From Thiotrichaceae bacterium (GTDB lineage Bacteria; Pseudomonadota; Gammaproteobacteria; Beggiatoales; Beggiatoaceae): DNA of 64,000 nucleotides. The notes beneath the pieces were generated by a model that was not told where the DNA came from, made no database searches, and saw nothing but the letters and a program-made list of their open reading frames with translations. The stretch is taken from NCBI GenBank assembly GCA_028688145.1, contig JAQTYU010000008.1, positions 62,001-126,000 on the forward strand, in the 5' to 3' direction. Positions 18,294-27,538 of this stretch are shown piece by piece. Position 1 is the first letter of the stretch. Each line of letters begins with the position of its first letter. Both the position numbers and the translations under genes were made by a program.

Positions 18294-18376
18294 TTTTACT
18301 AAAAACATGATTGTGCAGCGCACAATGCTAACTCATTGTAAATAAAAGAATTCATGTTTCAACTGCGTAACTCCTA
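18260..18376. mobile_element. 117-bp palindromic element (MITE-like) with 5-bp target duplication
   Basis: Perfect 19-bp terminal inverted repeats, TAGGAGTTACGCAGTTGAA and its complement, bound a 117-bp non-coding element. The bases ATATT occur on both sides (18255-18259 and 18377-18381), as expected for a target-site duplication. It has no coding capacity. It splits a gene, and its excision would restore the frame. Confidence 0.85.
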
Positions 18377-18400
18377 ATATTATTTTTTCTATTAATATTA

Positions 18401-19195
18401 GTGTCTATTCCCATTACCCCAAATCAAGTTGCATACGTATTAGTTAATGATATGAAGGATGGAGGTGTAGCGGTTAGTCCAGCAGAATTTTATGGGAATA
18501 TAATCTTAGAACCATTAAGAGCAAACTCAAATGATTTTAATAAATTAAACCGTATTAATTCCGTACGGCTTGCTGAAGTATTAGTTTCTTCTCCAAGCCC
18601 TGAAAAGTTTAGATTAGCCATTGAATTATTTAATAGAAATGAGAATATTTATGCAAAATTAGTTGGTTCAATTGGATTAATCGCTAATGGATATGATGTA
18701 GGAGAAATAAATGAACAATCTCTCATTGTTCAAGCTGCGATGGGCGAATTAAAATTTATTAAAAAAGATTATGAAAGTTATCAATTAAGAAAAGATAGAT
18801 ATAGTGTGTTGGGAATAATTGGGCTGTCAAAAACAAAAAATAGAAAAGTACTGTCTTATTTATTTAAGATTCTTGATGTTATACCTGAAGATTATGTGAG
18901 GCACAGTCAGGCTTGCAAGGCACTGGAAGAGTTGAGTTATATTGAGGCTGTTCCCATTTTAGAGCAGAAAATGCTTGATGTAAAATTTGACTATATTTTA
19001 CATGCGTTTAGGGCATTGTTACGTCTTGATAAAGATAAAGCGATTAAATCAGCCATCACTAGAATAGCTATTGATACCTCTAACAAACAGCAGATAAACA
19101 AGTTAATTTCAGCATTAGAAAAAGCCACAGGAGAGCGTTTTGGTGCTGATACGAAAGCGTGGCTAAACTGGTTAGGGGAGCAACCAATAAATTAA
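18401..19195 (+). CDS. C-terminal remainder of the split gene, helical repeat (HEAT-like) protein
   Basis: The frame is open from about 18371 and continues for 265 residues with normal composition. The first in-frame start after the element is a GTG at 18401 with no good ribosome site, so expression is doubtful. The protein is mostly helical. Paired amphipathic helices such as AVPILEQKMLDVKFDYILHA suggest HEAT/TPR-like repeats, with a C-terminal GERFGADTKAWLNWL segment reminiscent of HEAT-repeat proteins of unknown function. It is AT-richer than its neighbours. The parent protein would have been membrane anchored with this domain outside. A terminator follows at 19263. Confidence 0.6.
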   Translation: MSIPITPNQVAYVLVNDMKDGGVAVSPAEFYGNIILEPLRANSNDFNKLNRINSVRLAEVLVSSPSPEKFRLAIELFNRNENIYAKLVGSIGLIANGYDVGEINEQSLIVQAAMGELKFIKKDYESYQLRKDRYSVLGIIGLSKTKNRKVLSYLFKILDVIPEDYVRHSQACKALEELSYIEAVPILEQKMLDVKFDYILHAFRALLRLDKDKAIKSAITRIAIDTSNKQQINKLISALEKATGERFGADTKAWLNWLGEQPIN

Positions 19196-19262
19196 TACGT
19201 TTTAAAATAGGGGAACTCCATACTTATAAAAATTAATTTTATCAAGGGATTGGGAAAAAATT

Positions 19263-19302
19263 AAAAAAACCTTCCAAACTTATAAAAACTGGAAGGTTTT
19301 TT
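19263..19302. terminator. bidirectional rho-independent terminator
   Basis: An A run plus CCTTCCA pairs with TGGAAGG plus a T run around a short loop. It separates the convergent split gene (+) and cytochrome b561 (-). Confidence 0.88.
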
Positions 19303-19320
19303 ACGTACAGATTTAAGGAG

Positions 19321-19851
19321 TTAAGGTAGCATACGTTGCATAATGCCATTTTTTGCAATCATGTGTTTAATTGCAGCAGCAAGGTGAATTGCAATTAACA
19401 CCGCAAAAATAATCCCGGCAACATCATGGGTCTCATTAAAAAAGGCACGCAAATTATCATCTTTCGCGCCCCATGCGGGCAATAATATGCCAAAAAATGA
19501 CACTTTGTAACCGCCATAAATCGAAGCCAAATAACCACTGACAGGCTGAATAATCATTAAGGCATATAAGCCGAAGTGTAAAATTCCTGCCACAGTTTTT
19601 GTCCATGCAGGCAAGCTTTCGGGCAAGGCGGGCGGCGTGTGCGTTAAACGCCAGAAAATACGAATAAGAATTAAACCGAAGACCAGTAAGCCCACAGATT
19701 TATGCAATAAAATAATGGCAGTGCGTGCATCACCTTTGGGTAAACTGCCTGAATACCAACCCGTTGCGAGCAGTCCAATAATAAACAGTGCAATGAGCCA
19801 ATGTAAGGCAATTGCAACCAAAGTATAACGTTGTGTTGTTGAATTGGGCAT
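19321..19851 (-). CDS. cytochrome b561 family protein
   Basis: The 176-residue membrane protein has four hydrophobic segments with the haem-ligand histidines expected for the bacterial b561 (YodB/CybB) family: ALHWLIAL near the N-terminus, LLHKSVGLLV, and the HDVAGIIFAVLIAIHLAAA pair near the C-terminus. It carries electrons from quinol in the inner membrane. The start at 19851 follows a GAGGA box; the frame extends to 19914 with no family similarity. It is monocistronic, between two terminator or gap regions. Confidence 0.9.
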   Translation of the reverse strand: MPNSTTQRYTLVAIALHWLIALFIIGLLATGWYSGSLPKGDARTAIILLHKSVGLLVFGLILIRIFWRLTHTPPALPESLPAWTKTVAGILHFGLYALMIIQPVSGYLASIYGGYKVSFFGILLPAWGAKDDNLRAFFNETHDVAGIIFAVLIAIHLAAAIKHMIAKNGIMQRMLP

Positions 19852-19958
19852 TATCTGTCCTCTGTTAAACGAATTAAACCTAAATATACTAAACAAATCA
19901 AAAATATTGTCCAAGACTGAATTATTTGAAAAACTCAGTCTTGAACATTTAACACCGC

Positions 19959-22900
19959 TTAGGGATTATTAATTGAACCTGTAATCACAAAGCTCACATC
20001 CCCATTCCCACCGGGCGACTGCTCTTTAAATGGTGACACTAATTTCACCGTAATTGCAGCAGGCGCGGCATTGGGATAAGTCGGATTTCCCGCCGTATTC
20101 ATTGTGGGAGGGTTGCTTGATAAGGTAAATTGTACTTTCGTGTTGCTCGAACTGCTATCTGGGAACACGAAATCAACCACGCCGCCAAGCACGCCATTAG
20201 TAGTGGTCACTTTATAAGATGAGCCTGCTACCAAGGGATTGCCAAATTTATCGCCCACATTTTCAATCGTAAACACCTGCGTTCCTGTATTTGACAATGA
20301 AAAACTGCTAGGAGATACGCTGATTGGTGCAGTATCTGCCGAGAATAAAACGCGGGCACTCGTCCACACGGCGGTATTTTCTTGGAAAACGCCATCAGGG
20401 CCATCAAAGCGATGGTTCTGATTCACGTCTACATAAAACTCGCCCGAGTCATACGTGCCATTGTCATTGGCATCGATATAAGGTTCACTGAGATCGCCCT
20501 TATTGGTAATCAGCTCGCCCATGTCCCATTGCCCATTCGCATTGGCATCGATATAACCTTTATCGGTGAAACGATCCGCGCCTGCGTCAAATTTCCCATT
20601 GCCATTAATATCTTGGTAGCTTTCGCTGCCTGTGGTAAAGGCAATGATGGTGCTCAAACCCGCATTCCCGCACAAAGTCGTGGCAGTTGTAGAACTTATC
20701 GCAGTGTAGGGCGAATTACAGGCAAAACCTGAAGTGCGTAAACTGCCCAAACCGCCTAAATTAGGCGTTGTAGGGTTGGCACTCTGTAAAACTGCCGTCG
20801 CCTGCCCTAAATTGGTGGTCGCGGTAAACGTCCCGCCGCCCAAGCTTTTCCCAATAATCCCGCCTTCAGTAATGAAGCTCACCGTCGTTGCATCAGGAAC
20901 AACGTTGCCATAACGATCCGCCACAAACGCGGTCAAATTATCTTGCAAGCCTAAACGCACGCCGCCTGCAATATTGCGATATTCCACCGCCAAAGAAAGA
21001 TGATCAGCATCGGGCAAGCCGCCAGCAATCGTGACCCGCGCCACGGTGCTGATTTTGTCTAAACTGGCGATTACGTCCACACTGCCCGCCACGGTGCCGC
21101 TACGCAAGGTCACGCTGGCAATGCCGTTGCTGGTTTTGGTTTTGAGTGAGGAATCGACATTTCCCGTGCTGATGCTTTCACCGCCATTCAAACGGCTGCC
21201 TAAACTGAAAGTGACTTCTTTGCCATCCGCGACAGGATTGCCGACGCTGTCTTTCACCAAAAATTGCAAAGTTGCATTTTGAGTCACGCCGCTGCCAATA
21301 ATCCCAATCACTTTGGGATCAATGCTTTTCACTTCAATCGTGCCCACGCTGTCGCTGCGTTGAATATTCAGGGACGTGGTTGCTGTTAAAGTGAAACGAT
21401 TGTTACTCGTTGGAGTGGTTGCCGTGTTCTGAACCACTTCACTCACATTGACAGTTGCGGTAATTGTCACCAAGCCCGTGACTGCCCCCGCATTAAAAGT
21501 CACTTCAGCTTTGCCATTTTTGGTAAAACCATAAGGGACAATACTGCCAATATTGCTGGCAAAACTAACCTGCGTACCATCACGCACAGGCTGATTTTTC
21601 TTATCCAACACAGTCGCCGTAATTGTGGCTGTACCATTAATTGACAAACTGGCATCTGCGGCAATACTGCTTGATAAAGTCATAGTTTCGGGCACGCCTG
21701 TGAATAAATAATCGACGCTAACCGTAACCCCTGCCAATCCTCCCGCTTTCACTTCAAAGTTGGTTTTTTCAGCGGTGCTATTTTTAGCTTTGAAAACTGC
21801 ATACCCATGATCGTCGGTGACGACACGGAAATTATCTAATAAAGCCGTGCCATTTTTTACCCGTGCATCCACCGCAACCCCACTGATTCCCGCGCCCGTC
21901 ACATCGGTTAAACTGGCGGTCAAGGAAACAGGGGTAATGCCATCAGCAACCGCATTGAGCGTACTGGGAAATAAGGCTAACTGCGCCCCAAAATACAAGG
22001 GAATTTTTTGCGTAGCCGTGTCGGCTTGCACAATGATGGTCGCATTTTCGCCCACGTTACTGCTGGCGGTAACGCTGATTCGCCCTTGCGCATCGGTTGT
22101 GCCAGAATTGGGAGTAACAACCACGGTGCTGGTGCGTCCTGAAATTGCGCTCGGGGTAAAAGTGATTTTTTGCCCTGATACAGGTAAACCATTTTTATCG
22201 GTCACTGTCGCGGTCAAAGTCGCCGTTTGATTTAATCCAAACACATTACCGCTGCTGTCCACATTCAGGAAACGATTTTCCCCAAATTGGGCATAAAAAT
22301 TCACCGTCGCCTGCGCGCTTAAATCACCGATACTGGCTTTAATCAAGCCTTGTCCACCCGCTTTGGCAATGTCATTGATTAACACGTTGACGCTGCCATC
22401 CGCGCCCGTTTTTGCAACAGTAGGCGATAAAGCGAAGGCATTGGCATTAGCAAAACCGAATTGAATCTCTTGCCCCGCCAAAGGTGTATTATTCGCATCT
22501 TTTAACAAAGCCGTCAGCGTGCTGCTGCCAATCGCTAAATTATTAGTCGGTAATAATTGTAAACTTGCGCCAAAATACAAAGTGACCGTTTGGCTGCTTG
22601 AACCGCTGTTCACTGTGAGCGTGACATTTTCCGCTTTGGCATTGCTCACGTTAAAACTGGCTTTGCCGCTGTCATCGGTGGTGCTGGGCGCGTTGGCTAA
22701 TTGCGCACTGCCCGTGACACTCACTTGTAAGGGTGCACGTCCTGCTAAAGCGACATCGCTGCCTTTGTCGCTCAGCACCGCCACATCGACTTTAACCGCT
22801 TTGTTCAGTGCAATAATCGTTTGTGCTGTGGTGACATTTAAGCCGCCCGCCACGGAATCGAAAGTCAATGCCAACACATTACTACTGATATTATTAGAAA

Positions 22901-23306
22901 TTGCGGTCACGGTCACCGATTCGGGCACAGGATCACGCACGGTGGTGCTAAACACCCCATTGTTATCCGTATTCCCCAATGTGTTGGTAAATTGCACATT
23001 GTCCGAATTGCTGACCAAGCCCACAGGTACATTCACCAAAGGCAAACCCGCAGTATCGCGGGCAGTTACGGTTAATATGGTAGTGGGAGCTGACAATGAG
23101 GAACGTTGAATGCTTGCGGTCAAACTCAAGCGGCTCAATGCGCTGGCGGTGGTGTTACGATTGGTTAAATCGGTGGTGCTGCTATTACTGGCTGTCCCAT
23201 CGCCACCACCGCCCCCAAAACAGGCGGTTAAAAACAGAATTAAGCTACAGACCAGTAAAGCTTTATAATGAGAAATAAGTTTGAAAGGTGGGTGGTATAA
23301 GCGCAT
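19959..23306 (-). CDS. giant Ig-like (Big-1 type) lipoprotein with Asp-rich calcium-like motifs
   Basis: The 1115-residue protein begins with a lipoprotein signal (lipobox LTAC followed by a Gly-rich stretch). Most of it is a series of about eight Big-1/invasin-like domains recognisable by LTATVTDKNGLPVSGQKITF and similar segments (D...G.PV.G..V.F). Near residues 888-972 are four DxNxNGxxD-type motifs (DINGNGKFD, DANANGQWD, DANDNGTYD, DVNQNHRFD), typical of calcium-binding EF-hand-like/dockerin loops. It is probably a surface or periplasmic adhesin. Its start codon abuts the bamE stop (TAAATG), so it is translated from the bamE transcript, which is unusual company for an adhesin. Confidence 0.85.
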   Translation of the reverse strand: MRLYHPPFKLISHYKALLVCSLILFLTACFGGGGGDGTASNSSTTDLTNRNTTASALSRLSLTASIQRSSLSAPTTILTVTARDTAGLPLVNVPVGLVSNSDNVQFTNTLGNTDNNGVFSTTVRDPVPESVTVTAISNNISSNVLALTFDSVAGGLNVTTAQTIIALNKAVKVDVAVLSDKGSDVALAGRAPLQVSVTGSAQLANAPSTTDDSGKASFNVSNAKAENVTLTVNSGSSSQTVTLYFGASLQLLPTNNLAIGSSTLTALLKDANNTPLAGQEIQFGFANANAFALSPTVAKTGADGSVNVLINDIAKAGGQGLIKASIGDLSAQATVNFYAQFGENRFLNVDSSGNVFGLNQTATLTATVTDKNGLPVSGQKITFTPSAISGRTSTVVVTPNSGTTDAQGRISVTASSNVGENATIIVQADTATQKIPLYFGAQLALFPSTLNAVADGITPVSLTASLTDVTGAGISGVAVDARVKNGTALLDNFRVVTDDHGYAVFKAKNSTAEKTNFEVKAGGLAGVTVSVDYLFTGVPETMTLSSSIAADASLSINGTATITATVLDKKNQPVRDGTQVSFASNIGSIVPYGFTKNGKAEVTFNAGAVTGLVTITATVNVSEVVQNTATTPTSNNRFTLTATTSLNIQRSDSVGTIEVKSIDPKVIGIIGSGVTQNATLQFLVKDSVGNPVADGKEVTFSLGSRLNGGESISTGNVDSSLKTKTSNGIASVTLRSGTVAGSVDVIASLDKISTVARVTIAGGLPDADHLSLAVEYRNIAGGVRLGLQDNLTAFVADRYGNVVPDATTVSFITEGGIIGKSLGGGTFTATTNLGQATAVLQSANPTTPNLGGLGSLRTSGFACNSPYTAISSTTATTLCGNAGLSTIIAFTTGSESYQDINGNGKFDAGADRFTDKGYIDANANGQWDMGELITNKGDLSEPYIDANDNGTYDSGEFYVDVNQNHRFDGPDGVFQENTAVWTSARVLFSADTAPISVSPSSFSLSNTGTQVFTIENVGDKFGNPLVAGSSYKVTTTNGVLGGVVDFVFPDSSSSNTKVQFTLSSNPPTMNTAGNPTYPNAAPAAITVKLVSPFKEQSPGGNGDVSFVITGSINNP

Positions 23307-23681
23307 TTATAAAATCGGCTCTTCTGGAAGCACAGGTTTCGCGCTGGGTGTCGTGGTTGGGGCGATTTTGGGCGCAATGTCGCCACCAATACGCGCTAAA
23401 TTACCCTTGTTAAAAAATAAGGAAATGCGACGTTGTTCACGTTCGCCACCGCCCGCTTGAAAATTATAGACATAATCCCAACGCTGTTGATGAAACACAT
23501 CCACTATAATCGGTGTGCCCATAATAAAACGAACCTTTGACATGGGCATCCCCACCGCCAATTGGTCTAACATTTCTTGCGTTACTACATTGCCCTGTTG
23601 GACATCAATTTTATAAATTGCGCAACTTGTCAGCAAAAAACTTGCACTGCACATTATAATAATGAGAAGCTTTTGCATCAC
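23307..23681 (-). CDS. bamE: outer membrane assembly lipoprotein BamE
   Basis: This is the small lipoprotein of the BAM complex, which inserts beta-barrel proteins into the outer membrane. The 124-residue protein has a lipobox (LLTSC) and the SmpA/OmlA domain, with [18 protein letters not shown] and [20 protein letters not shown] as the conserved parts. An RWDYVYNF segment follows. It is divergent from fur, an arrangement conserved in gammaproteobacteria. It is followed without a gap by the giant Ig-like lipoprotein gene. Confidence 0.94.
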   Translation of the reverse strand: MMQKLLIIIMCSASFLLTSCAIYKIDVQQGNVVTQEMLDQLAVGMPMSKVRFIMGTPIIVDVFHQQRWDYVYNFQAGGGEREQRRISLFFNKGNLARIGGDIAPKIAPTTTPSAKPVLPEEPIL

Positions 23682-23778
23682 TAACTCACTCTACTTTAAT
23701 TTTGAATAAACTTTCATAATAACCCACTGTTGTGAAAAACACACCCCTAATGCTTACTGATGTATGGAGTCACCGCGC

Positions 23779-24195
23779 ATGGAATCTCAAGACTTGAAAA
23801 AAGCAGGACTCAAAGCCACGTTGCCGAGAGTGCGCGTGTTGCAATTGTTGGAAAATAGCGAGCAACGGCACATGAGTGCTGAAGATGTTTATAAATTTTT
23901 GCTCGATTCTGGCGAAGATGTTGGACTGGCAACGGTATATCGTGTATTAACCCAATTTGAAGCCGCAGGTTTGGTTTCGCGTCACCACTTTGAAGGTGGC
24001 TTATCGGTTTTTGAATTGAATGAAGGGCGGCATCATGACCATGTGGTGTGCGTGAAATGCGGTAAAATTGAAGAATTTACCGACGATATTATTGAAGAAC
24101 GCCAACGCAATATTGCAAAACTTAAAGGTTTTGACATGACCGATCACTGTCTTTACATTTATGGCATTTGTCACGGCTGTCAAAAGCCGCGCTGA
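23779..24195 (+). CDS. fur: ferric uptake regulator Fur
   Basis: The 138-residue repressor uses Fe(II) as corepressor to control iron genes. Visible are the winged helix (LPRVRVLQLLENSEQRHMSA ... VGLATVYRVLTQFEAAGLV), the HHDHVVCVKCGKIEEF metal site and a C-terminal CHGCQ. The start at 23779 follows a GGAGT box; an in-frame ATG at 23764 lacks one. It is divergent from bamE. Confidence 0.96.
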   Translation: MESQDLKKAGLKATLPRVRVLQLLENSEQRHMSAEDVYKFLLDSGEDVGLATVYRVLTQFEAAGLVSRHHFEGGLSVFELNEGRHHDHVVCVKCGKIEEFTDDIIEERQRNIAKLKGFDMTDHCLYIYGICHGCQKPR

Positions 24196-24248
24196 TTTTC
24201 GATATAATCTATTGAAATTAAAATTATTTCAGGTGTTATAAGTTTAAC

Positions 24249-24345
24249 TTAAACTGCGCCCCCAACCCCCTAAAGGGGGCTTTTAAACATCAAATAATTG
24301 TTTATGTTTAGCCCCCTTCAGGGGGTTGGGGGCTTCCGTTAGACT
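24249..24345. repeat. C/G-run palindromic intergenic repeat, copy C
   Basis: GCCCCCAACCCCCTAAAGGG, then GGCTTTTAAAC, a short spacer, GTTTAGCCCCCTTCAGGGGG and TTGGGGGC. This is the most symmetrical copy: the halves form one long imperfect palindrome between fur and rfbC. Confidence 0.85.
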
Positions 24346-24390
24346 TTGACCTCGAATCCACTAACCACTTAAATTCCGAAGATATACACA

Positions 24391-24927
24391 ATGAAAGTTA
24401 TTCCCACCACAATTCCTGATGTTTTAATTATTGAACCCAAAGTTTTTGGCGACGCGCGCGGCTTTTTCTTTGAAACCTTTAACGTGAAACGTTACGCTGA
24501 AATGGGCATTCCGCACACTTTTGTACAAGACAATCATTCACGTTCTGCCAAAGGCGTATTGCGTGGCTTGCATTTTCAAAAGCAATTTCCCCAAGGAAAA
24601 TTAGTGTATGTCACCCACGGCGAAGTTTTAGACGTTGCCGTCGATATTCGCCTGAATTCCCCTACTTTTGGCAAACACGTCAGCATTATTTTAAACACCG
24701 AAAATCATCGACAATTTTACGTGCCCGCAGGCTTTGCACATGGTTTCTGTGTACTTTCGGAATATGCGGATTTTCATTACAAGTGCACCGAATATTATCA
24801 TCCTGAAGATGAAGGCAGTCTGCGTTGGGATGATCCCGATTTAGGCATCGAATGGGGTTTAGAAAATCCCACACTGTCTGGCAAAGATGCGATTGCGCCG
24901 CTGTTGCGTGATTTGAACATCGCTTAA
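24391..24927 (+). CDS. rfbC: dTDP-4-dehydrorhamnose 3,5-epimerase
   Basis: Third enzyme of dTDP-L-rhamnose synthesis, in the cytoplasm. The 178-residue cupin has PKVFGDARGFFFETFN at the N-terminus, VQDNHSRSAKGVLRGLHFQ with the catalytic His, and FYVPAGFAHGFCVLSE. It is followed after 12 bases by rfbD. The rfbA and rfbB genes that normally accompany them are not in the window. Confidence 0.95.
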   Translation: MKVIPTTIPDVLIIEPKVFGDARGFFFETFNVKRYAEMGIPHTFVQDNHSRSAKGVLRGLHFQKQFPQGKLVYVTHGEVLDVAVDIRLNSPTFGKHVSIILNTENHRQFYVPAGFAHGFCVLSEYADFHYKCTEYYHPEDEGSLRWDDPDLGIEWGLENPTLSGKDAIAPLLRDLNIA

Positions 24928-24939
24928 GGACGAATTAAC

Positions 24940-25818
24940 ATGGCAAATATCATCGTACTCGCCCCACAAGGGCAAGTCGGCTGGGAATTAACTCGTTGCG
25001 CACAAACACTGGGCAACGTAATTACCCTTGGGCGTGAGCAACTCGATTTAAGCAATCCTGAGCAAATTCGGCGCGTGGTTTCCGAATTACAACCGCGTGT
25101 GATTTTAAACGGCGCAGCTTATACCGCCGTGGATAAAGCCGAGCAAGAACCTGAACTTGCCCATCAAATCAATGCTAAAGCGGTTGAAGTCTTGGCAGAA
25201 GTCGCCAAACAACAACAAGCTTTATTAGTCCATTATTCAACCGATTACGTTTTTGATGGCTCACAGCCCACGCCGTATCGTGAACAAGATGCGGTTGCGC
25301 CGCTTGGGGTTTATGGCGCGAGCAAATTAGCAGGCGAACAAGCCATTGCCAGCGTAGGCTGCGATTATTTCATTTTCCGCACCGCGTGGGTTTATGGAAT
25401 GCGCGGCAAAAATTTCTTATTAACCATGCAACGCTTAGCCAGAGAACGCGATGAATTGCGTGTGGTTGCTGACCAGTGGGGCGCACCGACGTGGAGCCGT
25501 TCGATTGCGGAAGCCACTGCGCAAATCGTGGCACAAGTGCTGTCGCCCACAAATCCAATCGATGCTCGCGCCTTATCTGGCATTTATCACCTGACTTGTG
25601 CAGGACAAACCAATTGGTGCGAGTTCGCCCGCGCAATTATTGCCGCCTCACCGAAGCAACCCGTAGTTCATGCAATTCGTTCCGAAGAATATCCCACCCC
25701 CGCCAAACGTCCACAATATTCGGTTTTAGACAATCAAAAATTGCGTGAAACCTTTGGGATTCAATTGCCTGCTTGGGAACAGGCTCTTAACTTGTGCCTG
25801 CACTCCAATGAAGCCTAA
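24940..25818 (+). CDS. rfbD: dTDP-4-dehydrorhamnose reductase
   Basis: Final enzyme of dTDP-L-rhamnose synthesis, an NAD(P)H-dependent SDR-type reductase of 292 residues. The nucleotide loop is APQGQVGWEL, the catalytic YxxxK is YGASKLAG, and STDYVFDG and TAWVYG are family signatures. Its last 11 bases overlap the GspK start. Confidence 0.95.
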   Translation: MANIIVLAPQGQVGWELTRCAQTLGNVITLGREQLDLSNPEQIRRVVSELQPRVILNGAAYTAVDKAEQEPELAHQINAKAVEVLAEVAKQQQALLVHYSTDYVFDGSQPTPYREQDAVAPLGVYGASKLAGEQAIASVGCDYFIFRTAWVYGMRGKNFLLTMQRLARERDELRVVADQWGAPTWSRSIAEATAQIVAQVLSPTNPIDARALSGIYHLTCAGQTNWCEFARAIIAASPKQPVVHAIRSEEYPTPAKRPQYSVLDNQKLRETFGIQLPAWEQALNLCLHSNEA

Positions 25819-27112
25819 AGCCGCGCAACGGGGGGTGATTTTAATCATCGTGCTATGGTTCATCACCATACTCACGGTAATTGCTGCCACCCTCGCCAGT
25901 GAAGTTCGCCTCTCTGCCAAAGCGGTGTTTCATAACCGCAATGATTTGCAGCATTGGGGCGAAACCTTGAGCGCGTTGAATCGGGCAGAAATGGAATTAT
26001 TGCTGTCTAAAATGCCCGAACCTGTCAACAATCCCGTGCCGCTCGAAAAGCGCAAAAATCCCGCCTATCGTTTCAATGGGCAAGAATTAACGCTGGCTTA
26101 TGCCGCGCCCGATAGCACCATTTCCACCCGTATTTATGATGAAGCGGGAAAAATTAACTTGTTGTATTTAACCAAGATTCAAATGCAGCAATTGCTGGAA
26201 AAGCGCATGGGGAAAGACAAAGAGCGTTTAGAAGCTTTGGATGATGCCTGGCAAGATTGGATTGATACCGACGATACCAAGCGGCTCAATGGCGCGGAGA
26301 AAGAGTATTACGAAAAACTTGATCCGCCCTATGAACCACGCAACGAAAAAATCCAAACTATCGGCGAGTTGCTGATGATTAAAGGTTTTAAAGAAGCGTT
26401 TAAAGGGGTGGAATTGGACACCGTTTTTACTATTTACGGCTCGACGGCGGGGGTAAATCCCAATCTTGCCACCCGTGAAGTGTTGTTGATGCTGCCCGGC
26501 ATGACCGATGAAATTGCCAATACTATTCTGACCCAACGCCGCGAAAAGGAATTTCGCACGGTGCAGGATTTTAATGATTTTATGCAGCCTGAGCAGTTGG
26601 CAGAATTTGCGCCGTGGGTGCATTTTGCCGCGAGTAATTTTTTCACCATCGCGCTTTATCCTAAAGACGAAGAGGAGCTGAAAGCCCTTGAAGAGAAAAA
26701 GAATTCAGGCGATAAAACTTCCACGGTGGAAAAAAAGCCTGAGCCTGAATTAGATAAAGATGGCAAACCTAAAGAAGAAAAAATACAGCTCAAAAATCGA
26801 CAAGCTTATATGGTGACGGTGCAAATCGCGGGTTCAAATCAAGCTCCGAAAGTCTTAATGACTAATCCTTATGGGACTTTGCCCGACATGCGCCATGAAA
26901 CCATGCCGATTATTGAAACTAAGAATACGATTCGGAGTTCTTCGGGCAGTTCCTTGCCTTCAACTTCAGGATCAAGTAGTTCAACAAGTGGTTTTGGAGC
27001 ATCTCCATCCTCCAGTTCGAGTGGCAGTAGCAGTAGCACTGGAACGAGTCCCTTTGGCAGCTCTGGCGGTACGCCTGCTTCGGGTGGAAATCCGTTTACG
27101 GGTGGAAAGTAA
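25808..27112 (+). CDS. gspK: type II secretion minor pseudopilin GspK
   Basis: GspK caps the tip of the type II secretion pseudopilus. The 434-residue protein has a prepilin-type N-terminus with KAAQRG before VILIIVLWF and, as is usual for GspK, no Glu at position 5. The large globular domain contains YDEAGKINLL, a WQDWIDTDDTKRLNGAE segment and VNPNLATREVLLMLPGMTDE, matching the family. The C-terminal 60 residues are a Ser/Gly-rich low-complexity tail that is unusual for GspK. The start at 25808 gives an 11-base overlap with rfbD; upstream in-frame starts lie within rfbD. The other gsp genes are not in the window. Confidence 0.9.
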   Translation: MKPKAAQRGVILIIVLWFITILTVIAATLASEVRLSAKAVFHNRNDLQHWGETLSALNRAEMELLLSKMPEPVNNPVPLEKRKNPAYRFNGQELTLAYAAPDSTISTRIYDEAGKINLLYLTKIQMQQLLEKRMGKDKERLEALDDAWQDWIDTDDTKRLNGAEKEYYEKLDPPYEPRNEKIQTIGELLMIKGFKEAFKGVELDTVFTIYGSTAGVNPNLATREVLLMLPGMTDEIANTILTQRREKEFRTVQDFNDFMQPEQLAEFAPWVHFAASNFFTIALYPKDEEELKALEEKKNSGDKTSTVEKKPEPELDKDGKPKEEKIQLKNRQAYMVTVQIAGSNQAPKVLMTNPYGTLPDMRHETMPIIETKNTIRSSSGSSLPSTSGSSSSTSGFGASPSSSSSGSSSSTGTSPFGSSGGTPASGGNPFTGGK

Positions 27113-27117
27113 CGAGA

Positions 27118-27203
27118 TTGTCAGAATCAGGATTTGCAGGATTATGAGAAAGGTTTTTTAATTCTGAAAATTCTTTAATCCTGTGAATCCAGATTCTGAC
27201 AAA
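27118..27203. repeat. GATT/AATCCTG palindromic repeat, copy 2
   Basis: TTGTCAGAATCAGGATTTGC at the left is inverted at the right (CAGATTCTGACAA), with AGGATT/AATCCTG between. It is related to 12018-12136 and follows gspK by five bases, where it may act as a transcript-end structure. Confidence 0.75.
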
Positions 27204-27237
27204 CTGGATTGACTAAACTTTCAGCTATTTTGTAAAT

Positions 27238-27518
27238 TAACCTGAGTTCGGGATAAGGAAGAGTAGAAAATTTAGCAGTCGTAGGGTGGAATAGCGTAGC
27301 GTATTCCACCAAGAAAGGTGATAACTCTAGGTATGACGCTGTTAAATCGATAAGACCCTCATTGTACGGTAGAAGCCTGTAAAATCCTCGCCGCTGGAGC
27401 GACGAGGTAGTCATTCCAACGCTGGAGCGTTGGAACGAGACAAGTATCACGCTTCAGGGTGGAATACGCTACGCTATTCCACCCTACTACAAAGATTTCT
27501 TATCCCGAACTCAGGTTA
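27238..27518. mobile_element. MITE-like repeat (family 1), copy 2, complete
   Basis: Terminal inverted repeats TAACCTGAGTTCGGGATAAG and CTTATCCCGAACTCAGGTTA bound about 281 bp. The body holds the GTAGGGTGGAATAGCGTAGC inverted pair and a CTCGCCGCT/AGCGACGAG palindrome, nearly identical to copy 1. It is non-coding. It sits just before the receiver-kinase gene's 3' end. Confidence 0.85.
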
Positions 27519-27538
27519 CATTAAGGTTCAGACAGATT

